Positions 32,196-41,655 of a DNA stretch of 64,000 nucleotides are shown here, one piece after another. Position numbers and translations under genes: made by a program. The notes beneath the pieces are model-generated. The model searched no databases. It was given only the letters and a program-made list of their open reading frames with translations, and had not been told where the DNA came from. Within the stretch, counting starts at the first letter, position 1; every line of letters begins with the position of its first letter. Origin of the DNA: Burkholderia diffusa (GTDB taxonomy: Bacteria; Pseudomonadota; Gammaproteobacteria; Burkholderiales; Burkholderiaceae); contig NZ_CP013362.1 of assembly GCF_001718315.1 (NCBI RefSeq), positions 930,001-994,000 of the forward strand, in the 5' to 3' direction.

Positions 32196-33356
32196 TCACG
32201 CCGCAGCCGAATACTGCGCGAGCACGCGAGCGCGGATCGACGGCTTGATGTTCGACTGCGCCATGTTGCCGCCGTAATGCGCGACGACACGCGGATTCAT
32301 CACGCGATACCAGAGCGGCGGCACATACGCGAACAGGATCATCGTCGCGTAGCCGGCCGGCAGTTGCGGCGAGTCGTCGAAGTGGCGCAGCGCCTGGTAC
32401 GAACGCGTCGGGTTCGCGTGATGGTCGGCGTGTCGCTGCAACTGATACAGGAACAGGTTGGTGACGACGTGATTGCTGTTCCACGAATGCTGCGGCGTGC
32501 AGCGTTCGTAGCGGCCGCTCGGCAGCTTGCGGCGGCCGAGCCCGTAGTGCTCGACATAGTTGACGACTTCGAGCAGCGACGCGCCGTACACGGCCTGGAT
32601 CACGAGGAACGGAATCACGACCTTGCCGGCCATCGCGATCGCGATGCCCCATACGACGACGGTCATCGCCCACGCGTGCAGCACCTCGTTACGCCACGTC
32701 CATGGCGAACGCCCGAGCCGTTCGAGGCGCGCCGTCTCGAGCCGCCACGCCGAGTGGATGCTGCCCGTCACAGTGCGCGGCAGGAATGCCCAGAACGATT
32801 CGCCGTAGCGCGCGCTCGCCGGATCCTCGGCCGTCGCGACGCGCACGTGATGGCCGCGGTTGTGTTCGACGAAGAAGTGCCCGTACGCGACCGGCGCGAG
32901 CGTGACTTTCGCGAGCCAGCGCTCGAAGCGGTTGGTCTTGTGCCCGAGTTCGTGCGCGGTGTTGATCGAGATGCCCGTCGCGGCGCCGAGCGACAGCGCG
33001 AAGCCGATGTAGTCGTACCACGCGAGCGCATGTGTGCCAACGATCCACACGCACATGAAGAACGCGATGTATTCGACCAGCGTCGCGAGATAGACGATGT
33101 AGCGGTAGTAGCGCTCGCGTTCGAGGCGCGGGACGACGGTTTCGGGCGGATTGTCGCGGTCATCGCCGATCAGCGTGTCGAGGACCGGGATCACGCCGAA
33201 CGCGAACAGCGGTCCGAACCACCAGAACACATGAAGGCCCGTCGACAGCGCGAGCTGGGCCGAGAGGATCGGCAGCGTGATCGTCACCGCGCCGAGCAGC
33301 CACAGATAACGTTTGCCATCCGACCAGCCCGAGGCCGATGCGTCGGTCATTGCCAT
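32196..33356 (-). CDS. alkB: Alkane 1-monooxygenase (AlkB family)
   Basis: The 386-residue membrane di-iron enzyme has about six helices and all the histidine boxes: HELGHK (135-140), EHNRGHH (164-170), NYVEHYGL (266-273) and LQRHADHH (306-313). AlkB hydroxylates terminal carbons of medium-chain alkanes and needs rubredoxin and rubredoxin reductase, neither of which is encoded nearby. The ATG at 33356 has AGGAGG six bases upstream. A promoter lies at 33476-33504. Alkane rather than fatty-acid substrate is inferred from the NYVEHYG box. Confidence 0.92.
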   Translation of the reverse strand: MAMTDASASGWSDGKRYLWLLGAVTITLPILSAQLALSTGLHVFWWFGPLFAFGVIPVLDTLIGDDRDNPPETVVPRLERERYYRYIVYLATLVEYIAFFMCVWIVGTHALAWYDYIGFALSLGAATGISINTAHELGHKTNRFERWLAKVTLAPVAYGHFFVEHNRGHHVRVATAEDPASARYGESFWAFLPRTVTGSIHSAWRLETARLERLGRSPWTWRNEVLHAWAMTVVVWGIAIAMAGKVVIPFLVIQAVYGASLLEVVNYVEHYGLGRRKLPSGRYERCTPQHSWNSNHVVTNLFLYQLQRHADHHANPTRSYQALRHFDDSPQLPAGYATMILFAYVPPLWYRVMNPRVVAHYGGNMAQSNIKPSIRARVLAQYSAAA

Positions 33357-33475
33357 TGTCTCCCTCCTTGTAGAGGCCGGCTCCCGCGTGTGCGGGGGGG
33401 CGGCCGTGTGACGCGTTTGTCGTCGTTCGAATCGTCGCGTGTCCGCGGTGCCGGATCGGTCGTCCGGTTGTGCCA

Positions 33476-33504
33476 GTTATACGACCGTCGCGCATGCTTT
33501 CCAA
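33476..33504 (-). promoter_or_regulatory. Candidate alkB promoter
   Basis: On the minus strand TTGGAA (complement of 33499-33504), a 17-base spacer and TATAAC (complement of 33476-33481) give a good sigma-70 match. The leader would be about 110 bases. Confidence 0.55.
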
Positions 33505-34021
33505 ACCCTGGCGCTAGGCGTGCGACTCCAAACGATGGACGGGTACATGCCGCCGGCCGGGAAGGGCCGGCACGGGGCGATTGAAACAGGCGGACTTGGG
33601 CCGATCCGCTTGTGCGGCCTGCGTTCTTGTCGGATGAATGCCTGGCGTGACGCTCGCGTGCATCCAGAGGTGAGGTCCGCAACGAATGTTGCGATGCAGC
33701 AGCCGTGGCGCGACGACGCCCGATCGTGCGGTTCTTTCGCATACGTATGTAACGAATCATTACGGCCTCGGCGAGGAAATGCCGGACACTAGCCGCATGA
33801 ACGCCATGCATGACAAGGCGAGCGAGGCGAGGCCTCCGATCTCGCCATTCGGCGAGCATGCGTTGTCGCGCGTCGGCGCATCGATGCTGCACCTGCACAC
33901 CGGCGTGCCCGCGACGTCGGTTGCCTTTCGATCGGCGCTGCCGTTTGAAAATTACGATTTGACTCATGCCCCGCTTTCGGTTGAAGCTAATACCTTGCTG
34001 TCCGAAGGGGGCTGTGCCTGC
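33505..34021 (+). other. Gap upstream of the GNAT gene
   Basis: No gene is firmly supported in these 517 bases. The plus-strand frame of the GNAT gene stays open back to 33686, and an in-frame ATG at 33779 has GAGGAA just upstream, so a longer N-terminus cannot be excluded. A near-palindrome GTAACGAATCATTAC occurs around 33750. AT-rich patches at 33945-34000 may carry the promoter. Confidence 0.4.
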
Positions 34022-34537
34022 ATGAGTTCGACCTTGACCGTTCGTCGTATCGCTGCCGATCAGGGCCGCGTGTATCGCGAACTCCGCGCCGCATCGCTGC
34101 GCGAGCCCTACGCGCCCGGTGAAGCGCCGGAGGCCGAATTGCTGAACGTCGATTCCGACGCGGCGGCGGCCGTTGCCGCGCTGCGCGCCACATCCGACGA
34201 GTCGACGACTTTCCTGCTGTATACCGAGGGCCATCCGGCCGGCATGATCGGCGCATATTTCGACAACACGCCCGAGCGGCGCGCGTTCGTCAGCGAGCTG
34301 TGGGTCGCCCACGCGGTCCGCCACTTGCGCGGTGGCGTGCTGTTGCTCGAAACCGCCACAGCGTGGTTGGCGGAACGCGGTGCGCAGGACGTCTACGCAT
34401 GGATCGCCGATGCGAACCGCAACGCGATCCGTTTTTACGAACGCGCGGGTTTCGGCAACACGGGCGAGCATGCGCCGATCGCGCGGATGCCCGGCGCGAT
34501 GAAGTCGTTGTTCGTGTCGCACTTCAACACGCCCTGA
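34022..34537 (+). CDS. GNAT-family N-acetyltransferase
   Basis: The 171-residue product is a single GNAT domain: FVSELWVAHAVRHLRGGVLLLE holds beta-4 and the pyrophosphate loop in a divergent form, and the C-terminal WIADANRNAIRFYERAGF is the typical beta-6/7 signature. It would transfer an acetyl group from acetyl-CoA to an unknown amine. I chose the ATG at 34022, about ten bases after a GAAGGGGG stretch, because it begins the domain; a longer form is possible. It is a single gene between alkB and minC. Confidence 0.8.
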   Translation: MSSTLTVRRIAADQGRVYRELRAASLREPYAPGEAPEAELLNVDSDAAAAVAALRATSDESTTFLLYTEGHPAGMIGAYFDNTPERRAFVSELWVAHAVRHLRGGVLLLETATAWLAERGAQDVYAWIADANRNAIRFYERAGFGNTGEHAPIARMPGAMKSLFVSHFNTP

Positions 34538-34703
34538 CGCATGAATGCGCGGGCCGCACGGCGCGATGAAGGCCCGGCCGCCCGTCCGACTGCCCGCCCG
34601 CCGGTCGCGCGCTCGCTGCGATCGTCATCCCCCGGTTCCCCAAAAATAATGGCCGCACGCGTGGACGCCTGTAAAATACGCAAAAAATTTTTGCAGAGTG
34701 TCC

Positions 34704-35471
34704 ATGTCGCTTAAAAAATCGCCATTCTTCGAGCTGCGCAGCGGATCGGTCGATACGTTGCTGTTCACCGTGAAGACGACCGATCTCGATGCGTTGCGTG
34801 CCGAACTGGTCAAGCGCTTCGAAGCGACTCCCGAGTTTTTCGCCGATGATGTCGTCGCGATCGACGTCCGCCGCCTCGCGGACGGCGAACGCGTCGCGCT
34901 TGACGACATTCGCCAGATGCTGAACGACGTGCGGATGCGCCCGGTGGGCGTCGTCGCGCTCGCCACGCAGGGCTGGGCGGGGGAAGCCGGCCTGCCGTTG
35001 CTCGAGGCGCGCGACCGCCGCGTGTCGGCTGCGAAGCCGGCCGAGGAAGCGGAGCCGGCGCCTGTCGTTGCCGCGGCCGCTGCCGTGGCGGCCGAACCGG
35101 CGCCGGAGACTGCACCGACGCCGGTTTCGGCGGGTGGCCAGACGCTGGTGATCGATCGGCCGCTGCGTTCGGGGCAGCAGATTTACGCGAAAGGAGACCT
35201 CGTGGTGCTGGCGCCGGTCAGTCACGGCGCCGAGATCATCGCGGAAGGCAATATCCACATCTACGCGCCGTTGCGCGGCCGCGCACTCGCGGGCGTGCAC
35301 GGCAATCACGATGCGCGCATTTTCTGCACGTGTCTGGAGCCGGAACTGATTTCGATCGCGGGTATCTATCGAACGACCGAGAACCCGTTGCCTGCCGACA
35401 TACTGGGCAAATCGGTGCAGATCCGGCTCGAAGAGGAAAAACTGATGATCGAACCGCTGCGCCTGACGTGA
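34704..35471 (+). CDS. minC: Septum site-determining protein MinC
   Basis: The 255-residue product has the N-terminal FtsZ-inhibiting domain (about 1-105), an Ala/Pro/Glu-rich linker (about 110-148), and the C-terminal beta-helix domain (about 150-250) with [20 protein letters not shown] and [11 protein letters not shown]. It blocks FtsZ ring formation away from mid-cell under MinD control. I prefer the ATG at 34704 to the GTG at 34698. The linker is longer than in Escherichia coli. It heads minCDE. Confidence 0.95.
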   Translation: MSLKKSPFFELRSGSVDTLLFTVKTTDLDALRAELVKRFEATPEFFADDVVAIDVRRLADGERVALDDIRQMLNDVRMRPVGVVALATQGWAGEAGLPLLEARDRRVSAAKPAEEAEPAPVVAAAAAVAAEPAPETAPTPVSAGGQTLVIDRPLRSGQQIYAKGDLVVLAPVSHGAEIIAEGNIHIYAPLRGRALAGVHGNHDARIFCTCLEPELISIAGIYRTTENPLPADILGKSVQIRLEEEKLMIEPLRLT

Positions 35472-35530
35472 TTCACGCGGCGCGCTCCGGATCGATCGGC
35501 TCTCATTGACGAACACAGGGTATTGGGTAA

Positions 35531-36346
35531 ATGGCAAAAATCATCGTGGTGACTTCGGGCAAGGGCGGCGTGGGCAAGACGACGACCAGCGCGAGCTTCG
35601 CGTCCGGCCTCGCGCTGCGCGGCCACAAGACGGCCGTGATCGACTTCGACGTCGGCCTGCGCAACCTCGATCTCATCATGGGCTGCGAGCGTCGCGTGGT
35701 GTACGACCTCGTCAACGTGATCCAGGGCGAAGCGAACCTGAACCAGGCGCTGATCAAGGACAAGAAGTGCGAGAACCTGTTCATCCTGCCGGCGTCGCAG
35801 ACGCGCGACAAGGATGCGCTCACGCGGGACGGCGTCGAGAAGGTGCTGAACGACCTGGTCGCGATGGACTTCGAATACATCGTCTGCGATTCGCCGGCCG
35901 GTATCGAGGCGGGCGCGCTGCACGCGATGTATTTCGCGGACGAAGCGCTGATCGTCACGAACCCGGAAGTGTCGTCGGTGCGCGACTCGGATCGCATTCT
36001 CGGCATCCTGTCGTCGAAGACGAAGCGCGCGACCGAAGGCAAGGAGCCGATCAAGGAGCACCTGCTGATCACGCGCTACAGCCCGAAGCGCGTGAGCGAA
36101 GGCGAAATGCTGTCGCTCGAGGACATCAGCGAGATCCTGCGCATCAAGCTGATCGGCGTGGTGCCGGAATCGGAAGCCGTGCTGCACGCATCGAACCAGG
36201 GTTTGCCGGCAGTGCATATCGACGGCACCGACGTTGCGGAAGCGTACAAGGACGTCGTCGCTCGCTTCCTCGGCGAGGACAAGCCGCTGCGCTTCACCGA
36301 TTACCAGAAGCCGGGCCTGCTGCAGCGCCTCTTCGGCAGCAAGTAA
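35531..36346 (+). CDS. minD: Septum site-determining ATPase MinD
   Basis: The 271-residue product has the deviant Walker A KGGVGKTT (11-18), LIMGCERRVVYDLVNVI, YIVCDSPAGIEAGA and the C-terminal amphipathic helix (PGLLQRLFGSK) that anchors it to membrane when ATP-bound. It recruits MinC and oscillates with MinE. Spacing is 59 bases from minC and 12 bases to minE. Confidence 0.97.
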   Translation: MAKIIVVTSGKGGVGKTTTSASFASGLALRGHKTAVIDFDVGLRNLDLIMGCERRVVYDLVNVIQGEANLNQALIKDKKCENLFILPASQTRDKDALTRDGVEKVLNDLVAMDFEYIVCDSPAGIEAGALHAMYFADEALIVTNPEVSSVRDSDRILGILSSKTKRATEGKEPIKEHLLITRYSPKRVSEGEMLSLEDISEILRIKLIGVVPESEAVLHASNQGLPAVHIDGTDVAEAYKDVVARFLGEDKPLRFTDYQKPGLLQRLFGSK

Positions 36347-36358
36347 CGGAGGCCGCCC

Positions 36359-36613
36359 ATGTCCATCCTTTCGTTTCTCCTCGGCGAGAAGAAGAAGTCC
36401 GCATCGGTCGCGAAGGAGCGCCTGCAGCTCATCATCGCGCACGAGCGGGTCGGCGGCCGGCCGCCGGCCGATTATCTGCCGGCGCTGCAGAAGGAGCTGG
36501 TCGCGGTCATCTCGAAATACGTCCATATTTCGAACGATGACATTCGCGTGAGCCTCGAGCGCCAGGACGATCTCGAAGTCCTCGAAGTGAAGATCGAGAT
36601 CCCGCAAGCCTGA
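36359..36613 (+). CDS. minE: Cell division topological specificity factor MinE
   Basis: The 84-residue product has the N-terminal membrane-targeting segment [15 protein letters not shown], the MinD-contact helix [14 protein letters not shown], and the C-terminal dimerisation domain. It stimulates MinD ATPase and drives pole-to-pole oscillation. GGAGG precedes the ATG. An 11-pair hairpin follows at about 36630-36655 without a clear T run. Confidence 0.97.
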   Translation: MSILSFLLGEKKKSASVAKERLQLIIAHERVGGRPPADYLPALQKELVAVISKYVHISNDDIRVSLERQDDLEVLEVKIEIPQA

Positions 36614-36770
36614 CTTTTGTCGGTCTCCCCGCACGGCGGCGCATGCCGTCGTGCGCGTCTTACGCCCTGTTGCACTTTCGGGCTCGCCGTAACACGGCGT
36701 CTGTCGGCCGTTGGTCGACCTCCCGCATTGAACGAATACGCTCGCGTCATTTGTCAATCAGGAGGTTGTA

Positions 36771-37172
36771 ATGGCTGTCTCTACCGTTCGACGTCGTATC
36801 GTTTCGCTCGCGCTGTTCGCCGCGGGCCTGTCAGCCATCGCCGCGCCGTTTGCCGCACACGCGGACGAAATCCTCGTCGGTGCGCCGATGATGGTGCAGT
36901 CGGGGCGGATGGTCGTCGCCGAACCGGTGGCCACGCCGGTCGAGGAAATCGTCGTCGTCGCACCGAATGCGCCGCCGCCCGTGCGCTACGAAGTCGTACC
37001 CGACGCACGCGTCGGCTATGTGTGGGAGCGTGGGCACTGGCGCTGGGACCATGGCCGCTACGTGTGGATCGGCGGCCACTGGGAAACCGAGCGCATCGGC
37101 ATGCACTGGGTGCCGGGTCACTGGGACCAGCGTGGCCCGAACTGGTTCTGGACTCGCGGCCACTGGGCCTGA
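36771..37172 (+). CDS. YXWGXW-repeat envelope protein
   Basis: The 133-residue product has a signal peptide (about 1-31, ending AAHA) and a C-terminal array of aromatic repeats (YVWERGHW, YVWIGGHW, HWVPGHW, FWTRGHW). This matches the YXWGXW repeat family common in beta-proteobacteria. The role is unknown; location in the periplasm or outer membrane is inferred from the signal. GGAGG precedes the ATG. It is followed after 14 bases by a tiny lipoprotein gene. Confidence 0.82.
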   Translation: MAVSTVRRRIVSLALFAAGLSAIAAPFAAHADEILVGAPMMVQSGRMVVAEPVATPVEEIVVVAPNAPPPVRYEVVPDARVGYVWERGHWRWDHGRYVWIGGHWETERIGMHWVPGHWDQRGPNWFWTRGHWA

Positions 37173-37186
37173 CGGGGAGGCATGCG

Positions 37187-37297
37187 ATGAAACGAACCGC
37201 CATTGCCATCGCGCTCGTCGCGATCACGCTCGCCGGCTGTATCGTCGTGCCGGCCCGGCCCGTTTACTATCGGCCGGCGCCGGTGGTCATCTACTGA
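37187..37297 (+). CDS. 36-residue lipoprotein
   Basis: A short gene with GGGGAGG seven bases before its ATG encodes MKRTAIAIALVAITLAGC followed by a short mature part rich in Pro, Val and Tyr (VYYRPAPVVIY). The lipobox is LAGC, so the mature lipoprotein would be only about 19 residues. It follows the YXWGXW gene and probably shares its transcript. Its last seven bases overlap the 3' end of the convergent channel gene. No function is known. Confidence 0.7.
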   Translation: MKRTAIAIALVAITLAGCIVVPARPVYYRPAPVVIY

Positions 37298-38832
37298 GGA
37301 TCGCGCGGGTCCGTCCGCGCCGGGCCGCTCGCACCGGATGCGGACGGGCCGTGCTCGTGCGGCGCCGCCGACGTGTGCATGGCGACGTTGCCGGCTGCCG
37401 GGGCCTCCGGCTCGCCACCGTCCTGCTCGCGCAGCGTGTCGAGCGGATCGGCGGGTGCGGCGGCCGCATCCTGCGGCTCCACGACACTGGCCGTGGCAGC
37501 GGGTGCCACGGCGGGTTCGGCGGTGGTCGCGGGCGGCGCGAGATAGCGCTCGGCAAGTGTTTCGTAGAGCGGCGGCGCGAAGAAGCGCGCCATGCGGCTC
37601 GACACCAGTGCGGTCGCCATCAGCGAAATCACGAGCGCGTGACCGTTGATCATCTCCATCACGATCACGAACGACGTGATCGGCGACTGCGTGACCGCCG
37701 CGAGGTAGCCGACCATCGCGAGCGCGATCAGCATCGGCAGGCTCATGTCGCCGAACACGAGATGCAGCAGGTTGCCGAACCCGGCGCCGATCGACAGCGA
37801 AGGCGCGAAGATCCCGCCCGGGATGCCCGGCAGGTACGACGCGACCATCGACACCATCTTCAGGAACGGATAAAGCACCGACAGCCGTTCATGGCCGTCG
37901 AGCAGGCCGCGCGCCTCGGCATAGCCGCTGCCGAACGTCGTCCCGCCCGACACGAGGCCGACGACCGCGATCACGAAGCCGCACAGCGCCGCGAACGCGA
38001 TCGGGCGCTCGCGATACAGGCCGAGCAGGCGCGCGGGCAGCCAGCGGCCCGTATTGAGCAGCAGCCAACTGAAAAGGCCGCCCGCGATGCCGGTGACGAT
38101 CGCCGTGACGAGCACGGCGACGGCAAGCATCTTCGGAAAATGCTGACCGGCGTCGATCGTGCCGAAGTATGTGTAGTTGCCGTTCAGGCCCAATGCGACG
38201 ACACCGGCGAGGATGATCGCGGTGATCAGCACGCCGCTGGCGCGGGCGGAGAAGCTGCGGGTCAGCTCCTCGATCGCGAACACGATCCCGGCGAGCGGTG
38301 TATTGAATGCGGCCGACAGGCCCGCCGCTGCGCCGGCGAGCACGAGTTGCCGTTCGATCTGCGCATTCGAGCGCGGGTAGAAGCGCCGCAGGTTGAACAT
38401 CAGCGCCGCGCCGACCTGCACGGTCGGGCCTTCCCGGCCGATCGTGAAGCCGCCGAGGATCCCCAGGAACGAGAGCAGGACCTTCCCGAACAAGATGCGC
38501 AGCGTTAGCAGCCGCGCGCCGAATGCGCTCGGGCTCGCATGCAGTGTCGCAATGACCTGCGGGATCCCGCTGCCCTCGGCGCCGCGGAAGAAGCGACGCG
38601 TGAGCCATGCCGACGCCGCGGCGATCGACGGCGTCAGCACCAGCGGCAGCCACGCGGCGTGCTCGCGCATCGTGCGGAAGGTATCGTAGCCCCAGTCGAT
38701 CAGTCGCGCGTACAGCACGGCCGCGAGGCCGACGGCGATCGCGCCGAGCCAGAATACGCCGTACTGGCGCCAGATTCGCAGCGAGCGGCGGGTGAGGGCG
38801 GGAAACAGGGCGGGAAGGGCGGGGCGGGGCAT
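37291..38832 (-). CDS. ClC-family chloride channel/transporter
   Basis: The 513-residue product has about ten membrane helices and the ClC selectivity motifs GSGIPQV, GREGPTVQ (with the external gating Glu) and GIFAPSLSIG. IEELTRSF carries the position of the inner proton-pathway Glu, so a Cl-/H+ exchanger is likely. A proline-, alanine- and acid-rich tail of about 80 residues follows the last helix, without a CBS domain. A TATAAT box on the minus strand at 38862-38867 is a possible -10. Confidence 0.88.
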   Translation of the reverse strand: MPRPALPALFPALTRRSLRIWRQYGVFWLGAIAVGLAAVLYARLIDWGYDTFRTMREHAAWLPLVLTPSIAAASAWLTRRFFRGAEGSGIPQVIATLHASPSAFGARLLTLRILFGKVLLSFLGILGGFTIGREGPTVQVGAALMFNLRRFYPRSNAQIERQLVLAGAAAGLSAAFNTPLAGIVFAIEELTRSFSARASGVLITAIILAGVVALGLNGNYTYFGTIDAGQHFPKMLAVAVLVTAIVTGIAGGLFSWLLLNTGRWLPARLLGLYRERPIAFAALCGFVIAVVGLVSGGTTFGSGYAEARGLLDGHERLSVLYPFLKMVSMVASYLPGIPGGIFAPSLSIGAGFGNLLHLVFGDMSLPMLIALAMVGYLAAVTQSPITSFVIVMEMINGHALVISLMATALVSSRMARFFAPPLYETLAERYLAPPATTAEPAVAPAATASVVEPQDAAAAPADPLDTLREQDGGEPEAPAAGNVAMHTSAAPHEHGPSASGASGPARTDPRDPQ

Positions 38833-38919
38833 CGGCAGCGGGCCGGGAAGGCAAAGGAACCATTATAAAAAGAACCGGATGTGTCCGGGGCTCGACAAAT
38901 ACTCACAAAAGCGTCGCAT

Positions 38920-38948
38920 TTTGTTGCAAATGTAATGTCGGCGTAATG
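38920..38948 (+). promoter_or_regulatory. Candidate waaC promoter
   Basis: TTGTTG (38920-38925), 17 bases, and TAATGT (38943-38948) lie in an AT-rich patch 60 bases before the waaC start. Confidence 0.45.
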
Positions 38949-39007
38949 TTTGCGCGCCACAAGCATCGTTAGCATGGCGAAATGGCCAGCCATTCCTCAC
39001 ACCGAAC

Positions 39008-40006
39008 GTGAAACGTATCCTCATCGTGAAAGTGACGTCGCTCGGCGACGTCGTCCAGACGCTGCCCGTTGTCGCGGACCTTCATCGCGCCTTTCCGGGC
39101 GTGCAGGTCGACTGGGCCGTGGACGAATCTTGCGCGGAGGTCGTGCGCTGGCACCCCGGCGTGAGCCACGTGCTCTGCGCGCCGCTGAGGCGGTTCAAGA
39201 AGCTCCGCAACGGCGGCGACCTGAAGGCGATCTCCGCGTCGATCGGCGCGCTGCGCGCGCATCGCTACGATGCCGTCATCGACCTGCACGGCGTCTACAA
39301 GAGCGCGATCATCTCGGCGCTCGCGCGCGCCGCACGCCGCGTCGGCTATCAGACGCGGGATCTCGGCGAGACGGGCGCCCGCTTCGCGTACTCGCATCGC
39401 TTCGGCCCACGGCCGGATTGCGATGCATGGCACGGGATGCGGGTGAGCGCGGGCGAGGCGCTGGGCTATGTGCCCGAAGGCATCGCCGCGTACGGGATCG
39501 TCCCGCCGCAGGACGCGAGCCTGCCGCCCGCCGTGACCGACGGCGCGCCGTTCATGCTGCTGTTCCACGCGACTTCAAATCCGGACAAGAAATGGCCGAC
39601 CGATGATTGGGCCGCGCTGGCCATCCGGATGATGGCGCGCGGCGTGCGTGTGCTGTTGCCCTGGGGATCGGCCGCCGAACACGACGATGCGCAGCACATA
39701 GCCGCCCGTGCGCCAGGCGCGATCGTGCTGCCGGCGATGTCAGTGCGCGAACTGGGCGCGGCCATCGGCCGGGCTGCGCTCGTGGTGGGGGTCGATACCG
39801 GGTTCGTGCACATGGCGCACGCGCTGCAGCGGCCGACCGTGATGATTTTCGTTGCGACCTCGCGCCACCATTGCGGCATCGGCGGCGCACCGAATGCACT
39901 GTCGATCGGCGAGCCTGGCGTGCCGCCCTCGGTGGCGCAGGCGCTCGATGCGATCGATGCGGTCGGGCCGGCCTATGGCGCGCAGCGCGAGCGGCTGACG
40001 GCCTAG
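39008..40006 (+). CDS. waaC: Lipopolysaccharide heptosyltransferase I
   Basis: The 332-residue product is a GT-B glycosyltransferase of family 9: it opens KRILIVKVTSLGDVVQTLPV with the donor-side motif, and carries FHATSNPDKKWP and VVGVDTGFVHMAHAL. WaaC adds the first heptose to Kdo in the inner core. The start is a GTG at 39008 with no strong ribosome site, so initiation may be weak. It stands apart from other LPS core genes in this window. Confidence 0.92.
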   Translation: MKRILIVKVTSLGDVVQTLPVVADLHRAFPGVQVDWAVDESCAEVVRWHPGVSHVLCAPLRRFKKLRNGGDLKAISASIGALRAHRYDAVIDLHGVYKSAIISALARAARRVGYQTRDLGETGARFAYSHRFGPRPDCDAWHGMRVSAGEALGYVPEGIAAYGIVPPQDASLPPAVTDGAPFMLLFHATSNPDKKWPTDDWAALAIRMMARGVRVLLPWGSAAEHDDAQHIAARAPGAIVLPAMSVRELGAAIGRAALVVGVDTGFVHMAHALQRPTVMIFVATSRHHCGIGGAPNALSIGEPGVPPSVAQALDAIDAVGPAYGAQRERLTA

Positions 40007-40062
40007 CGCGCGGACAGGCCCGCTATCGGCTTGAACGGGCCCAGCGAAGGCGCCCGGCAGGG

Positions 40063-40242
40063 TCAGGCGAGCAGCGCTTCGACCGTGACTACCGCAGCGA
40101 TGGCGGCCAGGTTGGCGAGCAGCGCCTCGAACAGGAGGCCGCGCCACGTTTTTGGCCGGAAGCGTGCCGCGAGCAGCAGGGCGCTACCCAGCGCGAGCGC
40201 CAGGATCATGACGAGGTCGGCATTGCCGAGGTGGATGTTCAT
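40063..40242 (-). CDS. Small membrane protein, unknown
   Basis: The 59-residue product consists almost wholly of two hydrophobic helices (about 9-27 and 38-58) joined by a short basic loop RFRPKTWRG. The ATG at 40240-40242 has GGAG ten bases upstream. I do not recognise a family. It lies between the convergent waaC and the MHS transporter. A longer open frame to 40323 adds nothing protein-like. Confidence 0.55.
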   Translation of the reverse strand: MNIHLGNADLVMILALALGSALLLAARFRPKTWRGLLFEALLANLAAIAAVVTVEALLA

Positions 40243-40344
40243 CGCGGCGGCTCCTTCGGGGAGGGATCCGGGGACGCGCGGGCGCGCCCCCGGATCGAGT
40301 ATAGGCAGCGCCGGCCGCCGCACAACCCGGGGCGCCCCGGACGC

Positions 40345-41655
40345 TCAGAGGAGCGATGCGTCGCGGGTTTCGCGCATCAGCAGCACGCCGATCAGGCTGA
40401 TCGCCGCCGCGACCGACACGTAGCCGCCGACCCACGACAGGCCGCCGCGTGCGGCGAGCAACTGTGCGATGTACGGCGCGATCGACGCGCCGAGGATCCC
40501 CCCGAGGTTGTACGCGACGCCCGCGCCCGTATAGCGGACGTTGGTCGGGAACAACTCGGGCAGCAGCGCGCCCATCGGCGCGAACGTCACCCCCATCAGG
40601 AACAGCTCGAGCGTCAGGAACAGCGCGACGAGCGGCATCGAGCCGCTGCCGAGCAGCGGCTCCATCGCGAAGCCCGAGAGCAGTGCGGCGATCGCGCCGG
40701 CGACCAGCACCGGCTTGCGGCCGAAGCGATCCGACGCCCACGCCGACAGCGGTGTCGCGAGCCCCATGAACACGACAGCGAAGCAAAGCAGGCCGAGGAA
40801 GCTCTGGCGCGGAATATGCAGCGTCGACACGCCGTACGACAGCGAGAACACCGTCGAGATGTAGAACAGCGTGTAGCAGACCACCATCGCGAGCGCGCCG
40901 AGCAACGTGGGCTGCCAGTGTTGCGAGACGAGCGTCGCGACCGGCACGCGCACACGTTCGTTGCGCTCGAGTGCGGCCTGGAACGCCGGTGTCTCGGTGA
41001 TCTTCAGCCGCACGTACAGGCCGAGTGCGACGAGCACCGCGCTGACGAGGAACGGGATGCGCCAGCCCCAGCTGCGGAATTGTTCGTCGGACAGCGACAG
41101 CGCGAGCGCGAAGAACAGCCCGTTCGACATCAGGAAGCCGACCGACGGGCCGAGCTGCGGGAACATCCCGAACCAGCCGCGCTTGCCTTGTGGCGCGTGC
41201 TCGGTCGCGAGCAGCGCCGCGCCGCCCCATTCGCCACCGAGGCCGATGCCCTGGCCGAAACGCAGCACGCAGAGCAGCACTGGCGCGAGTGCGCCGATCG
41301 CGTCGTAGCCGGGCACGAAGCCGATCGCGGTGGTGGACACGCCCATGACGAGCAGGGACGCGACGAGCGTCGACTTGCGGCCGATGCGGTCGCCGAAGTG
41401 ACCGAACAGGAACGAGCCGATCGGTCGCGCGATGAATGCGATGCCGAACGTGACGAATGCGGACAGCGCCTGTGCGGTCGCGGAACCGTGCGGAAAGAAC
41501 ACGGGGCCGATGACGAGTGCCGCGGCGGTCGCGTAGACGTAGAAGTCGTAGAACTCGATCGCGGTGCCGATGAAGCTCGCGAACACGATGCGCCGGTGGC
41601 TGACGGCGCCGGCCGAACCGGTTGCATGTGCAACGGCCGGGGGAGATGCGGACAT
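40345..41655 (-). CDS. MHS-family MFS transporter
   Basis: The 436-residue product has twelve membrane helices and the metabolite:H+ symporter signature. It shows FIGTAIEFYDFYVYATAAAL in the first helix, GHFGDRIGRKSTLV in motif A, and RFGQGIGLGGEWGGAALLAT. Relatives move shikimate, proline/betaine, citrate or alpha-ketoglutarate; the substrate is not clear here. GGAG lies eight bases before the ATG. It appears monocistronic. Confidence 0.88.
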   Translation of the reverse strand: MSASPPAVAHATGSAGAVSHRRIVFASFIGTAIEFYDFYVYATAAALVIGPVFFPHGSATAQALSAFVTFGIAFIARPIGSFLFGHFGDRIGRKSTLVASLLVMGVSTTAIGFVPGYDAIGALAPVLLCVLRFGQGIGLGGEWGGAALLATEHAPQGKRGWFGMFPQLGPSVGFLMSNGLFFALALSLSDEQFRSWGWRIPFLVSAVLVALGLYVRLKITETPAFQAALERNERVRVPVATLVSQHWQPTLLGALAMVVCYTLFYISTVFSLSYGVSTLHIPRQSFLGLLCFAVVFMGLATPLSAWASDRFGRKPVLVAGAIAALLSGFAMEPLLGSGSMPLVALFLTLELFLMGVTFAPMGALLPELFPTNVRYTGAGVAYNLGGILGASIAPYIAQLLAARGGLSWVGGYVSVAAAISLIGVLLMRETRDASLL

